Shown here one piece after another: positions 15,823-22,247 of a DNA stretch of 22,247 nucleotides. Origin of the DNA: Deltaproteobacteria bacterium. GTDB taxonomy: Bacteria; Desulfobacterota; Desulfuromonadia; Desulfuromonadales; Geopsychrobacteraceae. The notes beneath the pieces were generated by a model, which worked only from the letters and a program-made list of their open reading frames with translations, had not been told where the DNA came from and searched no databases. The stretch spans positions 1 through 22,247 of the forward strand of contig JAACTI010000133.1 of assembly GCA_009993495.1 (NCBI GenBank). Reading direction: 5' to 3'. A program made the position numbers and the translations under genes. Positions within the stretch are counted from its first letter, which is position 1. Each line of letters opens with the position of its first letter.

Positions 15823-17566
15823 TTTCTAAGCCTTTTAAAAAAAGCCTTTCCTGAAGCCTTTGAACGGCTTTAACGGCCTCAGGGCCGGGAGCAAGGCTGT
15901 CCACGCAGTCCGCGTAGCGCCTCCTCTGCTCCTCCACTATAGCCAGGAGCCCTTCCCTGTAACGCGAAGCCAGCTCCCTTGTAATTTTTTTTATCTCCTG
16001 GGTTGCGAAAAGCTCGACTGCGCCTTTCGTTATGAAGGGCGCAAGGGCCGATCCAAAGATCGCGTCAAGCACCGTAAATCCTCCTCCCACAACCGTTTCA
16101 AGGGCAAGGACCATGACTCCCCAAAGCATTGATGTGGTGTAAATGCCCCATTTCCGTGAGCCGGTCAGTCCCTTTGAAAGCCTTGAAAAGGCATCCTCGA
16201 GCCAGGACAGGAGCATCTCATGCTGCTGCATGATGAGACCTTCAATCTCTCTTTGTTCGAGCTTTATACCCTCCTGCCTCATTGCCCTGTGAAGCGGCGC
16301 ATCCTCATCAAAGGGCGATAGATCCGTTAGAACTTCCCTGTTCAGTTTCTCTATCGTTTCACGGACCGGCGAGGTTGACCCTTTCTTTTTCATCCTTTCA
16401 AGTATCTCCTCGCGTGATCCGCTCACCCTGTTCTTTACAACACCGATCATCCTTAAGGGGAAGAGGACCAGGTCGCTCACAAATCTCCGGGGCCGGGCAA
16501 GCAGATCGTAGCGGTCAAAAAATGCCCTGATCTGGGTTTTGATATATTCCCTGCTTTCCGATGCAAAACGCCTCTCCTCAAGGGAGATAAGCTCCCTGGA
16601 TGCCTTTGATGAAAGGTCCCCGAGCCTTCCTTTCCATTCTTCCGCCGCCTTTTGCTCAAGTAAGAAAAGTCGGTCCAGCTCTTTGAGATTGCCGGCGGCC
16701 CTCAAGCGGTTGATATCGCGGTTGCGGGAGAGAGGCGATGGCCCTTTGTCTGAGTTGATCTTCTCAATAAGAAAGCGTTTCAGGTCTTTTAAGGATTTCT
16801 GATCGGCCAGACTGCCTGACGGATCTCCTGGAATATAAGGGATAAGTGCGAGTGTAAGGCTTTCGCTTGTAACCTCCTGCAGGCTTAGTGTACGGGATAC
16901 CTCATCAGGAGTTATATCCTCAGACACCTTGTTCACAATTAAGAAACAGGTCTTTCCCCGGGCGGTTTCCCTCTTCAGAAGCTGGTAAGGGGCTTCATCC
17001 GCGTATTTTTCCTGGCTTGTTACAAAGACAATCACATCTGCAAGGTAAGAGAACTTTTCGGCAGTCAGGCGGTTGAAAGGCTCAATGCTGTCAACATCGG
17101 GCGTATCAACAAGTACAAGGTTTTTCAGTTCCTGGGCGGAGTGCCGCACCGCCTGGAAGGTCCCTCTCGTTCCCGATATCGGTCCCCGCAATTCTTCCAA
17201 GGGAATCAATACGGGTTCGATGAAGGGGAAGGGGAATCCTTGCGCGATATCCTCATCCTCGTGGACAAAGCCGACGCTGCCGGAAGTTTTGGGCCTCTCA
17301 ACCCCCGAGGCGCTTATCTGGGCTCCGCAAAGGGCGTTGAAGATAGAGGACTTTCCTGTCCCTGTTCCTCCCAGAAGCACGGCCCACAGGGATGAACGGC
17401 CCTCTTTATAGACCATGACAGGCAGAAGCTCGCTTAAGCCTTCAGCAAGGCCGGGCAAAGATCTGGCGCCCGGCGCAAGGCCTGGATATTGAAGGCCCTT
17501 TAATAACTCCAGAACCTCCCTGATATCCTCGCTAGCTAATGGCGCCTTAGGCTGCTCTCTCACCAA
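15815..17566 (-). CDS. Dynamin-like GTPase (first of a tandem pair)
   Basis: A 583-residue GTPase. G1 is GGTGTGKSS (66-74), G3 is DTPDVDS (154-160), and the G4 position reads NKVS (212-215) instead of NKxD, which could weaken guanine specificity. A SQEKYAD motif (184-190) mirrors the one in the next gene, so the two are probably diverged paralogues. A hydrophobic, glycine-rich stretch at about 474-519 precedes a charged helical tail, suggesting membrane association. The likely start is TTG 17566, with AAGGA 9 bases upstream; GTG 17563 is the alternative. The gene overlaps the upstream synthetase-like gene by 20 bases and the next GTPase by 8, so all three should be translated together. Paired bacterial dynamin-like proteins often form hetero-oligomers; that is an inference here. 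Confidence 0.75.
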   Translation of the reverse strand: MVREQPKAPLASEDIREVLELLKGLQYPGLAPGARSLPGLAEGLSELLPVMVYKEGRSSLWAVLLGGTGTGKSSIFNALCGAQISASGVERPKTSGSVGFVHEDEDIAQGFPFPFIEPVLIPLEELRGPISGTRGTFQAVRHSAQELKNLVLVDTPDVDSIEPFNRLTAEKFSYLADVIVFVTSQEKYADEAPYQLLKRETARGKTCFLIVNKVSEDITPDEVSRTLSLQEVTSESLTLALIPYIPGDPSGSLADQKSLKDLKRFLIEKINSDKGPSPLSRNRDINRLRAAGNLKELDRLFLLEQKAAEEWKGRLGDLSSKASRELISLEERRFASESREYIKTQIRAFFDRYDLLARPRRFVSDLVLFPLRMIGVVKNRVSGSREEILERMKKKGSTSPVRETIEKLNREVLTDLSPFDEDAPLHRAMRQEGIKLEQREIEGLIMQQHEMLLSWLEDAFSRLSKGLTGSRKWGIYTTSMLWGVMVLALETVVGGGFTVLDAIFGSALAPFITKGAVELFATQEIKKITRELASRYREGLLAIVEEQRRRYADCVDSLAPGPEAVKAVQRLQERLFLKGLENG

Positions 17567-19013
17567 GTTGCTTAGTCCTTATATGGCCGTATTCAAAAAG
17601 GGCCTTTATTGCCCGGGCAGCCCTCTGGGGGCCGGGAAAGACAGGCATGCCCATCTTGACGGCGTTTTTGATGAAGGGATCATCCATCCCCCTGTATGTA
17701 TAACCTACCACGGGTTTTTTGTATCTCTCAGAGAGCCCCGCAACGATGTTGCTCTGGCCCATCAGGAGTTCCCTTCCCCGGGTTGCGATCATATCCTCCG
17801 TCCATCCCATCTTTCTGAAGGCCCTGCTTATAACCTGAAATGGCATGTGGAAGTAAATAAGAAAACATCGGCAGCCAGGGTCTTTGAGCAGCACGGCCGG
17901 TATCTCGTTAAAATAGTGCATGGGATCCTTGCTGTAGGTTATGTCAACCGGATTGTTCATACTCGCCGTGTGCGGAACAAGCTCGCCCAGACCTTTTCGG
18001 GTTTCAGCGGAGAGGGATGGGAGTGTAAGGCCCAGCCGGCCGCAGGCATCTGCAGCCTCTGTGCCTGGGCCTCCCGAGTGGGTCTGTATGACTATGCCGT
18101 CTTCTGAAGGAGGAGAAAATGTTCCAAGCAACCACGCCATGTCGAATAATTCAGTAACCGATGAGGCGCTTATTATCCCGCATTGCCTGAACATGGCCTG
18201 GTAGATGGGGTCAGGACCAGCCATGGCGCCTGTGTGGGATTTGCCTGCCTTTTTGCCTGTCTCGGAGCCGGCTGCGTAATAAGCGACGATGGGCTTTTTG
18301 CGCACGATCTGCCTTGCCTTTTCCATGAAGGCCCTGCCTCGTCTAATGCCCTCTATGTAAAGGGTTATGACCTTTGTGTTGGGGCATGCCCCCAGATATT
18401 CCAGACAGTCAACAATATCAATGGTAGCCTCGTTTCCCACGCTGAAGCCGGTGCTGAAATTGAGGCCGAGCCTGTCCAGATAACTAAACATCTGGGTGAT
18501 GAAGCTTCCGCTCTGGGATGCCATGCCGATAAAACCCGGTGAGCCTTCGTGCTCCATGAAGGTGGTGTTTAGCTTGTGATGGGTGTTGATTACCCCTATG
18601 CAGTTTGGCCCAAGAAACCGGATGCCGTATCTGTTTGCGACCTCAAGGAGTTCCATTTCCCGGGCCGCCCCTTCTTTTCCCACCTCTTTGAAGCCTGCCG
18701 TAACAATGATGGCGCTTTTTATGCCCTTCCTGCCGCATTCATCCAGTGTTGGGACTGCCAGCGCCGTTGGGATCACGAATACGGCAAGATCCGGAACAAC
18801 GGGAAGGTCCGATACGCTCCCGTATGCCTTAAGGCCCTGAACCTCAGTCTCCTTCGGATGAACCGGATAGATAGCGCCACCGTATCCCAGCGCAAGGACG
18901 GAGGCAAGGAGATTGCTTCCCATGGAGGCTATATTGTTGGATGCGCCGAAAAAGGCGATGCTCTTCGGATTGGCGATTGGAAAAAGGGGACTTTCTTCTA
19001 TGGATGTAAGCAT
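17547..19013 (-). CDS. ADP-forming acyl-CoA synthetase alpha-like protein (CoA-binding and succinyl-CoA-ligase-like domains)
   Basis: A 488-residue protein resembling the alpha part of NDP-forming acetyl/acyl-CoA synthetases, which interconvert acyl-CoA, ADP and phosphate with acid, CoA and ATP. The CoA-binding Rossmann domain opens with IAFFGASNN (19-27), FLGPNCIGV (133-141) lies in the middle, and GKSHTGAMAG (257-266) holds histidine 260 at the position phosphorylated in this family. A second flavodoxin-like domain follows to the end. The ATP-grasp beta part is absent from the protein and from the window, so it either pairs with a distant subunit or has another role. ATG 19013 is preferred; an upstream TTG at 19067 would add 18 residues without a ribosome binding site. 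It leads an operon with two GTPases, which is an unusual pairing. Confidence 0.85.
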   Translation of the reverse strand: MLTSIEESPLFPIANPKSIAFFGASNNIASMGSNLLASVLALGYGGAIYPVHPKETEVQGLKAYGSVSDLPVVPDLAVFVIPTALAVPTLDECGRKGIKSAIIVTAGFKEVGKEGAAREMELLEVANRYGIRFLGPNCIGVINTHHKLNTTFMEHEGSPGFIGMASQSGSFITQMFSYLDRLGLNFSTGFSVGNEATIDIVDCLEYLGACPNTKVITLYIEGIRRGRAFMEKARQIVRKKPIVAYYAAGSETGKKAGKSHTGAMAGPDPIYQAMFRQCGIISASSVTELFDMAWLLGTFSPPSEDGIVIQTHSGGPGTEAADACGRLGLTLPSLSAETRKGLGELVPHTASMNNPVDITYSKDPMHYFNEIPAVLLKDPGCRCFLIYFHMPFQVISRAFRKMGWTEDMIATRGRELLMGQSNIVAGLSERYKKPVVGYTYRGMDDPFIKNAVKMGMPVFPGPQRAARAIKALFEYGHIRTKQLGERAA

Positions 19014-19194
19014 ATAAGGCCTGTTTATTAGTCTTTCACGAAAATAGATTTCCCGCAAGTTGAGCAATCATTGGGTGCATTAACGGTTATCAGATATCCC
19101 TATGAAGCCTAATGTGAGAGAAGGGGATGTTAGGAGAAAGGAGAACCAGTGTCAACCCTGCTGCGCAGATCAGTATATGCAGGTCAGGAATCTG

Positions 19195-19257
19195 CTTCTG
19201 CAGGTGCGCCTTCAGGCGCAGGGCGCACGGTTTTCGTGCGGCAGAAGCCGCACCTAC
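19195..19257. repeat. GC-rich nested inverted repeats, related to 9389-9414
   Basis: CTTCTGC (19195-19201) pairs with GCAGAAG (19241-19247), enclosing AGGTGCGCC and GGCGCA arms. The right end, AGCCGCACCTAC (19246-19257), is identical to one arm of the palindrome at 9389-9414. It lies in the divergent gap 19014-19518, where I find no gene and no convincing promoter. Confidence 0.55.
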
Positions 19258-19380
19258 CTCGGATTTTTGAACTCATAGGAGGGGACGGTTTACTGAACAA
19301 AACAATTTGACGAAATGGGACAAAACGTGCCATTAAGAGACGAACTAGCCGCCATGCCTCCTCAGGTGCAAGGAAGCATG

Positions 19381-19481
19381 TTATATGAAAATCTCTCCCG
19401 CCCCTTCTTCTCCCATCGAGGGTGTGGGATATGGGAAGCGGGGAGATCTCCATTTTTCGCTTCTCCCCATTAGGGCATGAA
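19381..19481 (+). repeat. Dispersed palindromic element, copy E
   Basis: TTATATGAAAATCTC at 19381, a pyrimidine-rich arm, CCATCGAGGG turn, a purine-rich arm and GATCTCCATTTTTCGC at about 19445-19460, with TAGGGCATGAAGG matching the outer end of copy A. It is the most diverged complete copy and ends about 38 bases before the next start codon. Confidence 0.65.
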
Positions 19482-19518
19482 GGTTAATCACCAACCATAT
19501 CAAAAGGAGGATTTCCCG

Positions 19519-19914
19519 ATGTTCAGACCCTTGTCAACCGGAGTTATGATGTGCCTCGTTATTATGTTCTTCCTGGTATTACCCGATGCCCCGATGGCGG
19601 CGGATTTCTCGGGGGAATGGCAAGGATCTTATGCGAGTGGTTGGGATAGCGAGCTTTCCGGAACCTTGAGAGGTGTATTCACCCAGAATGGAAACCAGTT
19701 GACCGGGACGGTAGATATAGTTGACAGCGGATGCCAGCCTGAGTATGGCATAAATATTTACCAGGGATCATGCAGCGGTAATTATGCGCAATTCAAGGTT
19801 GATATGAATTGCTATGACCCTGAGACCGGCTATTCCGGAACCGTTACTTCGCAGTTCCAAGGCAGCAAGGCCTCCGGTCCTTTTTCAGGGAATTATCCCT
19901 ACAACGATACTTAA
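19519..19914 (+). CDS. Secreted protein of unknown function, 3' end replaced by an insertion sequence
   Basis: A 131-residue exported protein. AAAAGGAGG (19502-19510) is 8 bases before ATG 19519; an in-frame ATG at 19477 lies in repeat copy E and is rejected. A signal peptide covers residues 1 to about 27 (ending APMAA). The mature part is rich in serine, threonine and glycine with alternating hydrophobic residues and begins DFSGEWQGSY, as in small beta-barrel secreted proteins where a tryptophan motif opens the barrel and a similar G-T-W motif closes it. That closing strand is missing: residues after SGNY (PYNDT and the stop) are encoded by the left inverted repeat of the insertion sequence starting at 19897. 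The gene is therefore probably truncated. Function unknown. Confidence 0.65.
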   Translation: MFRPLSTGVMMCLVIMFFLVLPDAPMAADFSGEWQGSYASGWDSELSGTLRGVFTQNGNQLTGTVDIVDSGCQPEYGINIYQGSCSGNYAQFKVDMNCYDPETGYSGTVTSQFQGSKASGPFSGNYPYNDT

Positions 19915-21423
19915 ATAAATAGTCTTGCACAACGTCAGTTAGTCTGCTATACCTTTCAAAACAACCGAAAGGAGGCAGACCATGTTACCAGAGACAGGAC
20001 AGAGGGCAATGATCTAGCAATACCTAAGTTCGCTTTAGAAACCGGTGATATAGAGGGCTTCATGGAAGAACTGAAAGGTTTTCACCAGGAATTCGCAGAC
20101 TGTTTTTCACGACAGGAGCCGAGGGAAAACTTCTTTCATTACATGGTAGGTCAGCTCAGCCAGTTGGAAAGGAAATCCATAGAACCCATTGCTCTAAATG
20201 TAGAAAATGCCAAAGTGAGAGCGCTACAGTTTTTCGTTAGCGACGTGGCATGGAATGAGAAGAAGATTATATCTAAATATCATAGTATGGTAAATGAAGA
20301 CTTTGGTGACAGTGACGGTGTTCTCATTTTTGATGAGTCCGGGTTTGTGAAGAAGGGGGAAAACTCTGCCGGGGTAGCGCGACAGTATTGCGGCAACGTA
20401 GGAAAAGTGGACAACTGCCAGGTGGGGGTCTTCGCCGCCTACGCATCGAAGCACGGATACTGCCTTTTAAACAGCCGGCTGTTTGTGCCGGAGAAATGGT
20501 TTGGTGAGGAGTATAAGGAAAGAAGGCGGAAGTGCAGATTTCCCAGAGATCTCCAATTTAAGACGAAACCCCAGCTTGCCGCAGAGCTACTCAAAGAGAT
20601 AAGGCAGGAGGGTGCAGTTGCCTTTCGATTTATTGTTGCAGACAGCCTATATGGAGGAAGCCCTGAATTCATAGGAGCAGCCGAGGAAACGGGGGTCCCT
20701 TACTTTGTCTCAGTGGCTCACGATACGTTGTGCTGGCTTACACAGCCCATGACCATAATCAGAGAGTACAAGTATAAGGGTGAGGTTCGAAGGAAGAAGG
20801 TGCTTTCAAATAAAATTGAAAGCAAGCCCTTAAGCTTTATGGCCATTGCCAAAAGCATCAACAGTTATTTCTGGTACCGCCGCAAGGTCAATGAAGGCAC
20901 GAAAGGTCCCATCGAGTATGAGTTCACCAAGAGGAGAGTGATTCTGTCTGCAGGCAATCTACCGCAGAAGGAAGTATGGCTTGTTATAAAGCGAACTCTG
21001 GGAGAAAAACCCGAGTACTCTTTCTATATCAGTAACGCCATGATCAGCACCCGGTTGAAGACCTTTGTATGGCTTAGCGGTCTTAGATGGGCTATTGAAC
21101 AATGCTTTGAGGAGACCAAGACGGAATTGGGCATGGATCAGTATGAGGTGAGGAAGCTACCGGGATGGTCGCACCACATCCTGACGTGCATGCTGGTACA
21201 CTTCTTCCTCTGGCATCTCAAGGTCAGGTTGGGAAAAAAAAGCGCCAGCTATTACTCCGTCGCAGCTTAGGATACTTCTCAAGGTTCTGTTGCCCATACG
21301 TGTCTTTGATATATACTCTTCTATGAACTTGGTAAGATTGATACAATTGAAAAACTACCGTGCGTATTCGTCGCATAAGAAGAAGAAACTTATTCAAGTA
21401 TCTGGATAAATATCGTTGTAGGG
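19897..21423 (+). mobile_element. IS701-like insertion sequence, about 1.53 kb
   Basis: CCCTACAACGATA at 19897-19909 is repeated in inverted orientation at 21411-21423, facing inward, which defines both ends. A further related stretch, GATACTT(A/G)AATAA, occurs just inside each end (19905-19918 and about 21389-21402). One transposase frame fills the interior. Flanking bases are TTAT on the left (19893-19896) and TTAA on the right (21424-21427), close to but not an exact 4-base target duplication; the IS701 family is known for 4-base duplications at YTAR-type sites. The element cuts two different genes, one on each side, so its insertion was accompanied by loss or rearrangement of neighbouring DNA. 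Confidence 0.75.
20062..21270 (+). CDS. IS701-family transposase (DDE), N-terminus probably frameshifted
   Basis: From ATG 20062 this is a 402-residue DDE transposase. FDESGFVKKG, with an early catalytic aspartate, GKVDNCQVGVFAAYAS and the ADSLYGG segment with the second aspartate are typical of IS701/DDE_5 transposases; EQCFEETK supplies the likely glutamate. The reading frame is open for 49 codons upstream of 20062 and encodes IPKFALETGDIEGF, the usual family N-terminus, but has no start codon there. A good start (AAAGGAGG at 19968-19975, ATG 19982) is in another frame and stops at 20015-20017. A small indel at about 20005-20015 would join them, so the gene may be inactive or translated from 20062 in shortened form. 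Confidence 0.85.
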   Translation: MEELKGFHQEFADCFSRQEPRENFFHYMVGQLSQLERKSIEPIALNVENAKVRALQFFVSDVAWNEKKIISKYHSMVNEDFGDSDGVLIFDESGFVKKGENSAGVARQYCGNVGKVDNCQVGVFAAYASKHGYCLLNSRLFVPEKWFGEEYKERRRKCRFPRDLQFKTKPQLAAELLKEIRQEGAVAFRFIVADSLYGGSPEFIGAAEETGVPYFVSVAHDTLCWLTQPMTIIREYKYKGEVRRKKVLSNKIESKPLSFMAIAKSINSYFWYRRKVNEGTKGPIEYEFTKRRVILSAGNLPQKEVWLVIKRTLGEKPEYSFYISNAMISTRLKTFVWLSGLRWAIEQCFEETKTELGMDQYEVRKLPGWSHHILTCMLVHFFLWHLKVRLGKKSASYYSVAA

Positions 21424-21605
21424 TTAAGTTTGTTGAATTGAGTAGTTGATTTGATACCTGAAAGCAGTTCTTGGCGAATTGGTCCAATGAGTTGAACTCT
21501 TACCTCCGATATTAATTCTGATAATTCATCGACGATATCGCTTGATGTTGTTTCATTTCGGCGGAGAGCAAGTGACCAGATGCAAGTATCAACTATTGTT
21601 TTCAT
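21390..21605 (-). pseudogene. VapC-type PIN-domain toxin, truncated by the insertion sequence
   Basis: The first 59 or so residues look like a VapC ribonuclease toxin: MKTIVDTCIWS with the first catalytic aspartate at residue 6 and GPIRQELLSGIK with the next acidic residue. A complete PIN toxin is about 130 residues and needs two further acidic residues near its end. Here native sequence stops at 21424, and the last ten codons (PTTIFIQILE) and the stop lie in the right end of the IS701-like element. The start overlaps the antitoxin stop by 4 bases (ATGA, 21602-21605). The product should lack nuclease activity. Confidence 0.75.
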
Positions 21606-21802
21606 TTTACTTCTCTCTGCCCCTTGTAATCGTAATCTTTTTCATACTCAATTTTGTTAAAAAGTTCGAGGATATTTTTTTGTTTTCTCCGTTGGATGTA
21701 CTCCTCCAGCGCCTCTGTTACCACTGCCTTTTTGGTTTTGTGTTTTCCCAACAGTTGGGCTTGCTCGATAAGACTATCGTCAATAGCTAAATTGGTAGCC
21801 AT
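21602..21802 (-). CDS. vapB: VapB-type antitoxin
   Basis: A 66-residue antitoxin of the VapB type that would bind and neutralise VapC and repress its own promoter. The N-terminal part (MATNLAIDDSLIEQAQ) fits a ribbon-helix-helix DNA-binding fold, followed by KTKKAVVTEALEEYIQRRKQ, the family's usual second helix, and an acidic, aromatic tail (IEYEKDYDYKGQ) likely to contact the toxin. AGAGGTG is 5 bases before ATG 21802; an upstream ATG at 21823 would add seven residues and is less likely. Because the neighbouring toxin is truncated, this is probably an orphan antitoxin. Base composition is richer in A and T than the chromosomal blocks upstream, which fits acquisition. Confidence 0.8.
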   Translation of the reverse strand: MATNLAIDDSLIEQAQLLGKHKTKKAVVTEALEEYIQRRKQKNILELFNKIEYEKDYDYKGQREVK

Positions 21803-21817
21803 CTTACACCTCTCATT

Positions 21818-21846
21818 ACACAATTATTTTAAAGTTATAATGTGTG
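21818..21846 (-). promoter_or_regulatory. Inverted repeat upstream of vapB, candidate operator
   Basis: ACACAATTAT (21818-21827) and ATAATGTGT (21837-21845) form an imperfect inverted repeat in the AT-rich stretch just upstream of the antitoxin start. VapB-VapC complexes are known to bind inverted repeats over their promoter. Reading toward vapB, a weak TTGCCA and CATTAT pair with 17-base spacing overlaps the repeat. The rest of 21847-22017 shows only an imperfect GC hairpin near 21892-21916. Confidence 0.4.
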
Positions 21847-22017
21847 ATTATTTGAAGTTTGGCAAGTGCTTTTTTACCCAAAGCATGCGGGGTGGCCGAA
21901 GCCGCAGGCTGAAGGCCATCAGCACCATTCCCTTGTTAGCTCCCCTTCGTGCGCTATTAAATCATGTCAAAGGCTTGGCCAAATCTTAGCCCTTCATTTC
22001 TCTGTATTCGCCTCTCC

Positions 22018-22227
22018 TCCAGTCGTCCTGATGAAGACCGAAGCCGAATACGCACCGGCTACGGCCCGGAAAATATCTCCCGACTCCGCCGCTTTGCCAT
22101 CGGGATCATCAAATCCAAGGGCGTTCGCAGTGTCGCGCAGAAAATGCGACAACTAACACTCAACATCCGTTTGGTCTTCGATTACCTGCGCATGACCAAA
22201 AACTCTTGCCTTCCCTTGCGCCTATAA
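22018..22227 (+). pseudogene. ISAs1-like transposase C-terminal remnant
   Basis: The frame ending at 22227 encodes DEDRSRIRTGYGPENISRLR followed by a short linker and LVFDYLRMTKNSC. This matches the C-terminal region of ISAs1-type DDE transposases, where an E/D-D-x-S-R-I-R-x-G segment is followed by Q/E-N and a run of L-R-R. The catalytic core and N-terminus are absent upstream, where the sequence changes abruptly before about 22018. It is a decayed fragment with no start or ribosome binding site of its own. Sequence after 22227 shows nothing recognisable before the window ends. Confidence 0.65.
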
Positions 22228-22247
22228 CATAGCCGCAAGCTACGGAT

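Noticed and set aside
19184..19453. Minus-strand 89-codon frame in the divergent gap
   Set aside because: It is made of the GC palindrome and dispersed repeat copy E and has no protein-like character.
21271..21389. Possible continuation of VapC in other minus-strand frames (DEYAR, stop, FFNC at about 21345-21372)
   Set aside because: The 13-bp inverted repeat at 21411-21423 places this stretch inside the insertion sequence, so the similarity is coincidental.
21885..21960. Hairpin-rich stretch next to a toxin-antitoxin pair, considered as an integron attC site
   Set aside because: The GTTAGCT sequence does not fit the GTTRRRY core, no matching RYYYAAC partner was found, and no integrase is in the window.
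1..22247. CRISPR arrays, tRNA and rRNA genes, riboswitches
   Set aside because: I found no regularly spaced direct repeats, no cloverleaf with conserved TTCGA-type arm and no rRNA-like blocks. Short repeats are all explained by the palindromic families.

Overview
The window reads like an anaerobic, respiratory Gram-negative chromosome, most likely a Desulfobacterota (former Deltaproteobacteria) bacterium. That assignment is inferred from gene content: a Tat-exported molybdenum/iron-sulfur oxidoreductase with an NrfD-type membrane anchor, a TRAP importer, several acyl-CoA-forming enzymes and an ADP-forming acyl-CoA-synthetase-like protein. No rRNA or tRNA genes are present to confirm it.

Layout. 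(1) 401-6915, + strand: a three-subunit molybdoenzyme in the order iron-sulfur subunit, NrfD-type anchor, molybdopterin catalytic subunit, the same order as ttrBCA. It is followed by a TorD-like assembly chaperone and an FmdE-like zinc-ribbon protein. A promoter-like site containing a perfect inverted repeat lies upstream (185-213). (2) 7203-9035, +: a long-chain acyl-CoA synthetase with its own promoter-like signal. (3) 9537-13941, +: a TRAP transporter (binding protein, small and large permease), a phenylacetate-CoA-ligase-like enzyme and an overlooked 54-residue protein with a GTG start, in tight series. The arrangement suggests uptake of a carboxylic acid and its activation to a CoA thioester. 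(4) 14116-19013, - strand: a three-gene operon with overlapping genes, an ADP-forming acyl-CoA synthetase alpha-like protein (no ATP-grasp partner in view) followed by two tandem dynamin-like, membrane-associated GTPases. This is the best candidate here for an undescribed system. (5) 19519-22247: an accessory patch. A secreted protein gene is cut at its 3' end by an IS701-like insertion sequence whose 13-bp terminal inverted repeats I could locate (19897-19909 and 21411-21423). On the other side the element cuts a vapC toxin gene, leaving vapB intact. The end of an ISAs1-like transposase remnant closes the window.

A dispersed palindromic element occurs in at least five intergenic gaps (about 5132, 6192, 9042, 13981 and 19381), often next to gene ends. 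A second GC-rich palindrome (9389-9414) has a relative at about 19195-19257. These link the otherwise unrelated blocks as parts of one genome.

Working together: the molybdoenzyme would pass electrons between the quinone pool and a periplasmic oxyanion or sulfur compound. The TRAP/ligase operon and the fatty acyl-CoA synthetase would feed organic acids into CoA-linked degradation. The role of the acyl-CoA-synthetase/GTPase operon is unknown.
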